Assembly: GCA_012514785.1 (NCBI GenBank)
Contig: JAAYZP010000065.1
Coordinates: 1 to 7,339, forward strand
DNA: 7,339 bases
From: Propionibacterium sp.
GTDB taxonomy: Bacteria > Actinomycetota > Actinomycetes > Propionibacteriales > Propionibacteriaceae
Direction of reading: 5' to 3'
Shown here: piece after piece, positions 1 to 5,122 of the stretch
How positions within the stretch are numbered: position 1 is the stretch's first letter
Layout: each line of letters starts with the position of its first letter
Position numbers and translations under genes: made by a program
Notes under the pieces: generated by a model
The model's database searches: none
The model's input: only the letters and a program-made list of their open reading frames with translations
Told to the model about the DNA's origin: nothing

Positions 1-383
1 AAGCCCTCCATGTCCACGAGCCGGCACCGCGCGAGCGCAGCCTCCCGCTCGGGCCCGCCGGCGACGAACGAATCGCCCGTGCCCAGCACGGGGCCGTCGC
101 CGCCCAGCTCGATGCGTTCGTCGGGGGTGAGGCCGGCGGCGCGGATCTGGTCGGGGTTGAGGTCGCGGTTGACCACCGCCGAGGGGCGCTGGATGCCGAC
201 CAGCGAGTCGTCGAGCGTGCCGACGGAGCCGAGGTTCACCACGCGGCTGGGCCGGTGTTCGAGGATGGCGCGCGTCGTCGCCACCGCCGCCTGCGCCATC
301 CCGACGCCGGTCAGTACCAGGGGCACATCGTCGGGGAGGTACGTGGCCTCCTGGGAAGCGGCAACGACGACCAGATCACTCAT
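1..383 (-). CDS. MTA/SAH nucleosidase-like protein (PNP/UDP family), C-terminus cut by window edge
   Basis: The minus-strand frame is open from ATG 381-383 to the left edge, giving 127 codons with no stop. Seen: a small hydrophobic beta strand at the N-terminus (LVVVAAS), then Glu12 in SQEA, which lines up with the catalytic-acid Glu region of MTA/SAH nucleosidases. Next are TGVGMAQAA (25-33) and VVNLGSVGTL (48-57), the glycine-rich strands of the nucleoside phosphorylase fold, GTGDSFV (101-107), and VDMEG (123-127), the family's ribose-binding Met-Glu motif. Known for the family: hydrolysis of 5'-methylthioadenosine and S-adenosylhomocysteine to adenine plus a thioribose or homocysteine product, in the cytosol. 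The catalytic Asp near the C-terminus lies outside the window. A related nucleosidase (such as futalosine hydrolase) or a phosphorylase cannot be excluded, so no symbol is given. It is divergent from tal. No Shine-Dalgarno is seen; the start lies 7 nt after a -10-like TAGCGT, so the message may be leaderless. Confidence 0.85.
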   Translation of the reverse strand, partial: MSDLVVVAASQEATYLPDDVPLVLTGVGMAQAAVATTRAILEHRPSRVVNLGSVGTLDDSLVGIQRPSAVVNRDLNPDQIRAAGLTPDERIELGGDGPVLGTGDSFVAGGPEREAALARCRLVDMEG

Positions 384-390
384 GCGCCAG

Positions 391-396
391 ACGCTA
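391..396 (-). promoter_or_regulatory. -10 hexamer TAGCGT, probable leaderless promoter of the nucleosidase gene
   Basis: On the minus strand TAGCGT (TANNNT) lies 7 nt before the ATG at 383, the distance expected if transcription starts at the A of the start codon. No Shine-Dalgarno lies between them. No convincing -35 is seen 16-18 nt further upstream, where the sequence is almost all C and G. Confidence 0.35.
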
Positions 397-431
397 GCAA
401 TATGCTGGAGGCACCGGGGGACCGCCCGCAT

Positions 432-483
432 GGCAACTGCCAGGGCACTTCGTGGCAACATCCACGGACGGCCGGGCGGCAAC
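432..483 (+). repeat. Three spaced GGCAAC hexamers upstream of tal
   Basis: GGCAAC occurs at 432-437, 454-459 and 478-483, at intervals of 22 and 24 bp, close to two helical turns. The first two copies share TGGCAAC. The first is also the left arm of a small dyad, TGGCA-AC-TGCCA (431-442). The cluster lies in the 143-bp region between the divergent nucleosidase and tal genes and ends just before a -10-like TAGGCT. It could be a set of activator or repressor sites for tal. The hexamer also occurs inside tal itself, so chance is not excluded. Confidence 0.25.
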
Positions 484-484
484 C

Positions 485-490
485 TAGGCT
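485..490 (+). promoter_or_regulatory. Candidate -10 TAGGCT for tal
   Basis: TAGGCT fits TANNNT and would start transcription near 497, giving a leader of about 30 nt that contains the Shine-Dalgarno at 515-520. No TTGACA-like -35 lies 16-18 nt upstream. If real, the promoter may depend on an activator, perhaps through the GGCAAC repeats. TATGCT at 401-406 is an alternative with a longer leader. Confidence 0.25.
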
Positions 491-514
491 CAGAAGCAGA
501 TTTCCCTTAACGTC

Positions 515-520
515 AAGGAG
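515..520 (+). promoter_or_regulatory. Shine-Dalgarno AAGGAG of tal
   Basis: AAGGAG lies 6 nt before the ATG at 527. It is a near-consensus site at near-ideal spacing, fixes the tal start, and fits a highly translated central-metabolism enzyme. Confidence 0.8.
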
Positions 521-526
521 CACCAC

Positions 527-1618
527 ATGAGCACACCCACCCAGGACCTCACCGCAGCAGGCGTCAGCATCTGGCTCGACGACCTCTCCCGCCAGCGCAT
601 CACCTCCGGCAACCTCGTCGAGTTGATCGAATCCCACAGCGTGCGCGGTGTCACCACCAACCCGACGATCTTCGCCGCCGCACTCTCGGGTGAGGGCTAC
701 GAGGACCAGGTGACCGAACTCGCCAAGGCCGGCGCCTCCGTCGACGACGCCATCACCGAGATGACCACCGACGACGTCCGCGACGCCTGCGACGTGTTCC
801 GCCCGCTGTACGACGAGTCGAACGGCGTCGACGGCCGCGTCTCGATCGAGGTCTCCCCGGAGCTCGCCCACGAGACCGAGGCCACCATCACCCAGGCGAA
901 GGAACTGTACGCGAAGGTCGACCGGGAGAACGTCCTCATCAAGATCCCCGCGACGCTCGAGGGCCTGCCGGCCATCACCGAGACCATCGGCGCCGGCATC
1001 TCGGTCAACGTCACCCTGATCTTCTCGCTCGAGCGCTACGACGCCGTCATCGACGCGTACCTCGCCGGCCTGGAGCAGGCCAAGGCCAACGGCCACGACC
1101 TCTCCAAGATCCACTCCGTCGCATCCTTCTTCGTGTCCCGCGTGGACACCGAGGTGGACAAGCGCCTCGGCGACAACGCCGAGCTCAAGTCGAAGGCCGG
1201 CGTCGCGAACGCCCGCCTCGCCTACGAGCTCTACGAGCAGAAGTTCGCTTCGGACCGCGCGAAGGCCCTCACCGACGCCGGCGCCAACGTGCAGCGCCCG
1301 CTCTGGGCCTCCACCGGTGTGAAGGACCCGGCGCTGCCCGACACGCTCTACGTCGTCGAGCTCGTCGCCCCCGGCACCGTCAACACGATGCCGGAGAACA
1401 CGCTGAACGCGACGCTGGACCACGCCGAGGTGCGCGGTGACACGATCACCGGCAACTACGCCGAGTCCAAGAAGGTCTTCGAGGACCTCGCCGCCGCCGG
1501 CATCGACTTCGGCGACGTGACCGCCGTCCTCGAGCGCGAGGGCGTCGAGAAGTTCGCCGCCTCCTGGCGCGACCTGCAGAAGTCCGTCGAGGACACGCTG
1601 AACGCGCACAAGGCCTGA
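527..1618 (+). CDS. tal: Transaldolase
   Basis: This complete 363-residue protein is the usual length for the actinobacterial transaldolase branch. It moves a dihydroxyacetone unit from sedoheptulose 7-phosphate to glyceraldehyde 3-phosphate in the cytosolic non-oxidative pentose phosphate pathway. Seen: WLDDL (16-20) with the conserved Asp, GVTTNPTIF (41-49), SIEVSP (106-111) with the catalytic Glu, VLIKIPAT (136-143) with Schiff-base Lys139, NVTLIF (161-166), SFFVSRVD (200-207), and RPLWASTGVKDP (257-268), which binds the phosphate. All catalytic residues are present. Codon use is strongly biased (AAG, ATC, CTC, GAG), as in highly expressed genes. The start is set by AAGGAG 6 nt upstream. 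The gene looks monocistronic. In several actinomycetes tal sits with tkt, zwf and opcA; here the neighbours are a divergent nucleosidase and a convergent nitronate monooxygenase. It ends at a long hairpin. Confidence 0.97.
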   Translation: MSTPTQDLTAAGVSIWLDDLSRQRITSGNLVELIESHSVRGVTTNPTIFAAALSGEGYEDQVTELAKAGASVDDAITEMTTDDVRDACDVFRPLYDESNGVDGRVSIEVSPELAHETEATITQAKELYAKVDRENVLIKIPATLEGLPAITETIGAGISVNVTLIFSLERYDAVIDAYLAGLEQAKANGHDLSKIHSVASFFVSRVDTEVDKRLGDNAELKSKAGVANARLAYELYEQKFASDRAKALTDAGANVQRPLWASTGVKDPALPDTLYVVELVAPGTVNTMPENTLNATLDHAEVRGDTITGNYAESKKVFEDLAAAGIDFGDVTAVLEREGVEKFAASWRDLQKSVEDTLNAHKA

Positions 1619-1636
1619 TTCTCGGCCCGACAACGC

Positions 1637-1686
1637 ACTTGCCGTGCAGTTTCCCACCATCTGAGGTGGGAAACTGCACGGCAAGT
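1637..1686. terminator. 22-bp perfect palindromic hairpin, likely bidirectional terminator
   Basis: The left arm 1637-1658 and right arm 1665-1686 are exact reverse complements over 22 bp, with a 6-nt loop (ATCTGA, 1659-1664). The structure fills most of the 74-bp gap between the convergent ends of tal (1618) and the nitronate monooxygenase gene (1693). On the plus strand it runs into TTTGTGT, a modest U-rich tail. On the minus strand the following sequence (GCGTTGT) is poor in U. Termination in both directions is the simplest role. The stem is much longer than a terminator needs, so it may also be a copy of a dispersed palindromic repeat. Confidence 0.75.
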
Positions 1687-1692
1687 TTGTGT

Positions 1693-2727
1693 CTAGCGGC
1701 GCTTGCTGGCCTCGGCCCAGAGGTCGCGCACGATGTCGCCGGCGTGGGCCTCGCGTGCCTCGCGCCAGCCGGTGCCCGCCCAGAGGGCCAGGGCGTCGGG
1801 GTCGCCCGCGGCGGCCGCCGCACGACGGATCGGCAGCGTCATTGAGTACACCGACGGGTAGGCCGCGGGGGCGACGTCGTGGAAGCGCTCGACGAACGCG
1901 TTGGCGAGGCTGCGCGCGAACCGGCCCGTGAACGCGCGGGTGGGGATGGTCTCGACGTAGCGACGCTCGGCCAGTGCCGCCCGGTACGCCGGGGCGGTGC
2001 CCGCCTCCGGCGTGAGCAGGAAGGCGGTGCCCAGCTGGGCGGCGAAGGCGCCGGCGTCCAGCACGCCGCGGATCGCGGCCCCGGTCATCAGCCCGCCGGC
2101 CGCCACCATGGGCAGGTCGACGGCGGAGCGCACCTCCGCCAGCAGCTCGACCAGGGGCGTGTTGCCCGGGACGGCCGCCGTCGTGAACGTGCCGCGGTGC
2201 CCACCGGCCTCCGGCCCCTGCACGATCAGCCCGTCGACGCCGGCCGCCGCCGCGCGCTTGGCCTCGTCGGCGTTCGTGACGGTCACCATCACGCAGGTCC
2301 CCACCCCTTGCCACCGCTCGACGACCTGCTCGTTGGGGGTGCCGAACGTGCACGAGATCACCGGTACCGGCTTCTCGACGAGCAGCTCCGCCTTGGCGGT
2401 CCAGTCGTCGCGGTCGTGCGCCGCAGGGCCCACCTCGACGCCCAACTCCTCGGCCAGCGGCGCGAGCGCCTCGCGGAACGTGGTCAGCGCCGCGTCCACC
2501 TTCGGGCTGAAGGGGCTGTCGTCGGGGAGGAACACGTTGACGCCGAAGAGCACCTTGGCCGACTGCGCCACCATGTCGTGCGCCAGGCCCTCCGCGCTGA
2601 GGTAGCCGCCCGCCACGAACCCGACGCCGCCGGCGCCGCCCACGGCGCCGACCAGTTCGGGTGTGGTGACACCGCCGGCCATGGGTGCGGCGATGATCGG
2701 GATTTCGAGTGATTGCAGCGAGAACAC
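1693..2727 (-). CDS. Nitronate monooxygenase-like FMN enzyme (NMO/2-nitropropane dioxygenase family)
   Basis: This complete 344-residue TIM-barrel flavoprotein is close to the usual length for class I nitronate monooxygenases. Seen: IIAAPMAGGVTTPELV (11-26), the N-terminal FMN-binding motif; GGVGFVAGGYLS (33-44); PVISCTFGTP (122-131); QGPEAGGHRG (170-179) with His177 at the catalytic position; AAGGLMTGAAI (209-219) and AQLGTAFLLTPE (230-241), which bind the FMN phosphate; and WAGTGW (316-321) near the C-terminus. Known for the family: oxidative denitrification of alkyl nitronates such as propionate 3-nitronate with FMN and O2, in the cytosol. Many relatives have no proven substrate, and FabK-type enoyl reductases share the fold, but the EAGGH motif and C-terminal part favour NMO. 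The GTG start at 2727 is set by GAAGGAG 5 nt upstream. It faces tal tail-to-tail. It lies 108 bp downstream of the DUF6176-like gene on the same strand, so co-transcription is possible but not shown. Confidence 0.88.
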   Translation of the reverse strand: MFSLQSLEIPIIAAPMAGGVTTPELVGAVGGAGGVGFVAGGYLSAEGLAHDMVAQSAKVLFGVNVFLPDDSPFSPKVDAALTTFREALAPLAEELGVEVGPAAHDRDDWTAKAELLVEKPVPVISCTFGTPNEQVVERWQGVGTCVMVTVTNADEAKRAAAAGVDGLIVQGPEAGGHRGTFTTAAVPGNTPLVELLAEVRSAVDLPMVAAGGLMTGAAIRGVLDAGAFAAQLGTAFLLTPEAGTAPAYRAALAERRYVETIPTRAFTGRFARSLANAFVERFHDVAPAAYPSVYSMTLPIRRAAAAAGDPDALALWAGTGWREAREAHAGDIVRDLWAEASKRR

Positions 2728-2732
2728 GTGCG

Positions 2733-2739
2733 CTCCTTC
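2733..2739 (-). promoter_or_regulatory. Shine-Dalgarno GAAGGAG fixing a GTG start
   Basis: On the minus strand GAAGGAG is followed by 5 nt (CGCAC) and then GTG at 2725-2727. This strong site decides the non-ATG start of the nitronate monooxygenase gene. No convincing -10/-35 pair is seen in the rest of the 108-bp gap (2728-2835). Confidence 0.75.
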
Positions 2740-2835
2740 GTCCGTCTACTTGCATTGTCGGATGAATCGGCGCCCTCCGCAGCCCAACCGGGAGTTTCCC
2801 CCTCGGGTGGACGCGACGTCGGGCTGGGATCGTCG

Positions 2836-3273
2836 CTACTGCCGGCCGGTCTCCGCCCAGCGCACCAAGGCGTCGCGGATGTGGTCGGGGGTGAGCATCA
2901 GCACCGGGCGCAACTCCTCCCAACCGGGCATCTTCACCCGGGCGCCGAAGCTCGCGTGGGCGCGGTCGATGTCGGTCATGTGGGGCTCGTAGTCCGGGCG
3001 TTCCTCGGAGACGAAGGAGAGGTGGTAGAGCCACAGCGACCCGTCGGCCTCGCGGTGCAGGAAGGAAGCCTGGAGCGGCGCACGTTCGGCGGGCAGGGTG
3101 GCGACGGCCTCGTCGAGGCGGTCGTTCAGCATCCGCATCCACGCTTCGGCCTCGGCCTCCTGGCCCGGGATGATCTTCGCCCTGCTGAGTTCGAGTCGGG
3201 TCCCGGCCGGCACCGATGCCGGCATGGGGCGGGACTCGTCGGGCGGCCCCGGGCGAAACGGTATGTCACGCAT
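2836..3273 (-). CDS. DUF6176-like protein of unknown function
   Basis: This 145-residue protein is soluble, with no signal peptide or membrane segment. I recognise the core RLELSRAKIIPGQEAEAEAW (26-45), then MRMLNDR (46-52), FLHREADGSLWLYHL (71-85) and a C-terminal segment with MPGWEELRPVLML (115-127), as the family annotated DUF6176. That assignment is from memory, and no activity is known to me. The alternating strand/helix pattern of one small domain is compatible with a dimeric alpha/beta barrel, but this is inference. The first 25 residues are Pro-rich and probably flexible. The ATG at 3273 is chosen because a -10-like TAAGCT ends 6 nt before it and no Shine-Dalgarno is present, which suggests a leaderless message. 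A GTG one codon upstream (3276) and an internal ATG at 3225 are alternatives. It is divergent from the EEP-CHAD genes and upstream of the nitronate monooxygenase gene. Confidence 0.75.
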   Translation of the reverse strand: MRDIPFRPGPPDESRPMPASVPAGTRLELSRAKIIPGQEAEAEAWMRMLNDRLDEAVATLPAERAPLQASFLHREADGSLWLYHLSFVSEERPDYEPHMTDIDRAHASFGARVKMPGWEELRPVLMLTPDHIRDALVRWAETGRQ

Positions 3274-3279
3274 CACCGC

Positions 3280-3308
3280 AGCTTAGGGCAGTGGGAGTTC
3301 ACTGCGAC
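3280..3308 (-). promoter_or_regulatory. Probable leaderless promoter of the DUF6176-like gene
   Basis: On the minus strand the -10 TAAGCT (3285 to 3280) ends 6 nt before the ATG at 3273, as expected for a transcript starting at the start codon. A weak -35 candidate, GTCGCA (3308 to 3303), matches TTGACA at three of six positions with a 17-nt spacer. Confidence 0.45.
3288..3305. promoter_or_regulatory. Operator-like dyad GCAGTG-N6-CACTGC
   Basis: GCAGTG (3288-3293) and CACTGC (3300-3305) are exact inverted 6-mers around GGAGTT. The dyad fills the spacer between the predicted -10 and -35 of the leftward DUF6176-like gene and overlaps that -35. It also ends 29 bp before the -10 candidate of the rightward EEP gene. 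This position suits a repressor acting on the leftward promoter, possibly on both. No regulator gene is visible nearby. Confidence 0.35.
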
Positions 3309-3334
3309 TAGGCGTCTCGCAAGGCACTAAGGGG

Positions 3335-3340
3335 TAAGAT
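3335..3340 (+). promoter_or_regulatory. Candidate -10 TAAGAT for the EEP-CHAD genes
   Basis: TAAGAT fits TANNNT and would give a leader of roughly 20 nt carrying GGAG at 3359-3362 before the start codon. No recognisable -35 is found 16-18 nt upstream. Confidence 0.4.
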
Positions 3341-3368
3341 CGGAAGAGTGAAGCGCGCGGAGTAGGGG

Positions 3369-4217
3369 TTGTGGATCATCATGAGGATCGGGACTTGGAA
3401 TGTGAACTACCAGGGCGTCCTCGGCTCGGGGAGGCTCGGCACCCATGCGCACGAAACCGGCATCGACCTCATGCTGCTGCAGGCCGCTGACCCCGACGCA
3501 CTGGCCAACTTCATCACCCACGCCGGCCTCGACTGGGTCGTCACCGCCTGGGACGCCGGTGCCCCTGCGCTCACGACGCCGGGTCGTCGACGCGTGGCCG
3601 CAGTCGCGGGGCGGGGCCCGAGGCCCACGAGCATCGGCTACCTGCGGGACCTGGACCGCCCCGAGCGGATGATGTTCGCGACGATCGGCTCCGGCCCGGG
3701 CAGCTTCACCGTCGCCTCGTACCACGCGCCGTCGGGTCCGGAAGCGGGCATCAGCAAGGTCGACGGCGCGCACATCCTCCTGGACTGGGTGCAGTCCGTC
3801 GACGGGCCGCTCATCCTCGGGGCCGACGCGAACACCCCCAAGCTCGACCACCCCGATCCCGACAAGGCGCGCACCCACTGGCAGACGGGGATCCGGAAGC
3901 TCTCGGGCCGTCCGGGCGACGACGTCATGTTCGGCGGGCGCCCGGAGCACGACCTCGAGGATGCCTACCGCCGCTACCTGAGCCAGAACCCCGGCCTGCT
4001 GCAGAGCGTCGCGCTGGAGAGGCCGCGCGGGCCGCTGGCGGTCTCGCACCGCACCGGGCGACGACTCGGCAGTGCCGTGAAGCTCCGCCGCTACGACGCG
4101 CTGTGGATCAGTCGGGATTTCGACGTCCAGCGCGTGGACTACGACCTGGAGAGCGCGACGCGGGCGGGCTCGGACCACGCGCTCGTGAAGGTCGACCTCA
4201 CCTGGGACCATGAGTGA
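3369..4217 (+). CDS. Endonuclease/exonuclease/phosphatase (EEP) superfamily protein with an altered metal site
   Basis: This 282-residue cytosolic protein covers one EEP (DNase I/APE1-like) domain. Seen: IGTWNVN (7-13), the first EEP motif with its Asn; ASYHAPSG (116-123), the central His motif; GADANTP (151-157), equivalent to GDxN, with Asp153 and Asn155; RYDALWIS (241-248); and SDHALVKVDL (268-277), the final catalytic Asp-His pair. The second motif, normally LQE with the Mg-binding Glu, reads LLQAAD (36-41), so Ala replaces Glu39. Known members cut nucleic acids or remove phosphates from lipids or sugars; the substrate here cannot be told. The missing Glu could mean weak, altered or lost catalysis. 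The TTG start at 3369 has GGAG 6 nt upstream. The ATG at 3381, four codons later, begins MRIGTWN as many homologues do and is a real alternative. The 3' end overlaps the CHAD gene by 8 nt, so the two are probably translationally coupled. Confidence 0.82.
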   Translation: MWIIMRIGTWNVNYQGVLGSGRLGTHAHETGIDLMLLQAADPDALANFITHAGLDWVVTAWDAGAPALTTPGRRRVAAVAGRGPRPTSIGYLRDLDRPERMMFATIGSGPGSFTVASYHAPSGPEAGISKVDGAHILLDWVQSVDGPLILGADANTPKLDHPDPDKARTHWQTGIRKLSGRPGDDVMFGGRPEHDLEDAYRRYLSQNPGLLQSVALERPRGPLAVSHRTGRRLGSAVKLRRYDALWISRDFDVQRVDYDLESATRAGSDHALVKVDLTWDHE

Positions 4218-5085
4218 TCCTGCGGTGACGGCGGCCGACGTCGTGCAGGCCTACCTGGCCGATCAGGTGGGGGTCATCCTCGCCCGGCGCGGCGAACTCC
4301 GCGACGGCGCATCGGATTCCGTGCACAAGTCGCGGGTGGCGACGAGGCGGCTCCGCAGCACGCTGCGCACCTTCCGGCGCCTGTTTCGCCGCGAGGTGAC
4401 CGATCCGTTGCGCGACGACGTGCGCTGGCTCGCCCGCGCGCTGGGTGGGGCGCGCGACGTCGACGTCATGGGCGGGCGGATCCTCGCGGCCGTGGACGGG
4501 TTGGACGAGGGGTTGGTCGTCGGCGACGCGCGGGCGCGGATGACCACGACGCTGGAGGTGCGCCGGGCGGAGGCGTTGGCGTCGCTGGGGGAGGTGCTGG
4601 ATTCGGAGCGCTACGCGGACCTCATCGGGCGCCTCGAGGAGTTGGCCGAGCGGCCCCCGTGGCGGGGGCGGGCGTCGAAGCCGGCGGGCGCGGTGCTGCC
4701 GCGGAAGCTGGAGCGCGCGGTCGGGCGGGTGGATCGGGCGTGGGAGGCCGCGGGGCGAACCGACGCCGACGAGTCCCTGCACCTGCTGCACGAGACCCGG
4801 AAGCGGGCGAAAGCGGTGCGGTACGGGTGCGAGCTGCTGGTGCCGGTGGGCGGGAAGCGGGCCGGGAATGCCGTCGCGGCGTGGGAGCGAGTCACCGAAG
4901 AGTTCGGCGAGCTGCAGGACGCGTCCGTCGCGCTCACGTGGCTGCGCGAGATCGAGCCGCGGTTCACCGGCGGCGTGGTCGCGGGCCTCGAGCTGGCGGA
5001 GCGGGAGCGGTTGCGGCACCACCTGCCCGACCCGCAGGGCAGGCCGGCGCGCGTCGTCGCCCGTCTCGTCGAGAAGCTCGCATAG
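4210..5085 (+). CDS. CHAD-domain protein (probable polyphosphate-binding)
   Basis: This complete 291-residue protein is almost entirely a CHAD (conserved histidine alpha-helical) domain. It has two four-helix repeats with the expected basic motifs. The first half has SVHKSRVATRRLRSTLRTF (37-55) with His39 and Arg42/46/47/49, then LARALGGARDVDVM (74-87). The second half has LHETRKRAKAVRYGCEL (193-209) with His194, Arg197, Lys198, Lys201, Arg204 and Tyr205, then FGELQDASVA (232-241). Known: CHAD domains bind inorganic polyphosphate through this basic surface, and many are fused to CYTH triphosphatase domains. No CYTH domain is present here, so it is a stand-alone CHAD. The start overlaps the EEP stop as ATGAGTGA, with no clear Shine-Dalgarno, which suggests coupling by reinitiation. 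The protein is very Arg/Ala-rich. A role in polyphosphate granule binding is inferred from the family, not seen. Confidence 0.9.
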   Translation: MSDPAVTAADVVQAYLADQVGVILARRGELRDGASDSVHKSRVATRRLRSTLRTFRRLFRREVTDPLRDDVRWLARALGGARDVDVMGGRILAAVDGLDEGLVVGDARARMTTTLEVRRAEALASLGEVLDSERYADLIGRLEELAERPPWRGRASKPAGAVLPRKLERAVGRVDRAWEAAGRTDADESLHLLHETRKRAKAVRYGCELLVPVGGKRAGNAVAAWERVTEEFGELQDASVALTWLREIEPRFTGGVVAGLELAERERLRHHLPDPQGRPARVVARLVEKLA

Positions 5086-5087
5086 CG

Positions 5088-5116
5088 CCGACAAGGACAC
5101 ACGTAGCGGCTAGCTT
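5088..5116 (+). promoter_or_regulatory. Leaderless promoter of the membrane protein gene
   Basis: A -35 CCGACA (5088-5093, four of six to TTGACA), a 17-nt spacer and a -10 TAGCTT (5111-5116) are followed by 6 nt and the ATG at 5123. Transcription would start at or next to the A of the start codon. No Shine-Dalgarno is present, which supports a leaderless message. The promoter starts 3 nt after the CHAD stop, so the membrane gene can be expressed apart from EEP-CHAD as well as by read-through. Confidence 0.55.
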
Positions 5117-5122
5117 GGGCGC

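Noticed and set aside
2784..2810. Imperfect hairpin (11 positions, two mismatches and one G-U) in the gap between the DUF6176-like and nitronate monooxygenase genes
   Set aside because: On the transcribed minus strand the G-U becomes a C-A mismatch, the stem is broken three times, and no U-tract follows. It is too weak to call a terminator.
380..3142. Very long open frame (about 920 codons) on the minus strand
   Set aside because: It runs antisense to tal, through the 1637-1686 palindrome and out of frame across the nitronate monooxygenase and DUF6176-like genes. The product is Arg/Gly/Ala-rich with no recognisable domain. Long open frames opposite real genes are expected in GC-rich DNA.
4210..5085. 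CHAD protein as a CYTH-CHAD triphosphatase fusion
   Set aside because: The protein is fully accounted for by the two CHAD helical repeats. There is no N-terminal ExExK motif or CYTH barrel, and the upstream gene is an EEP protein.
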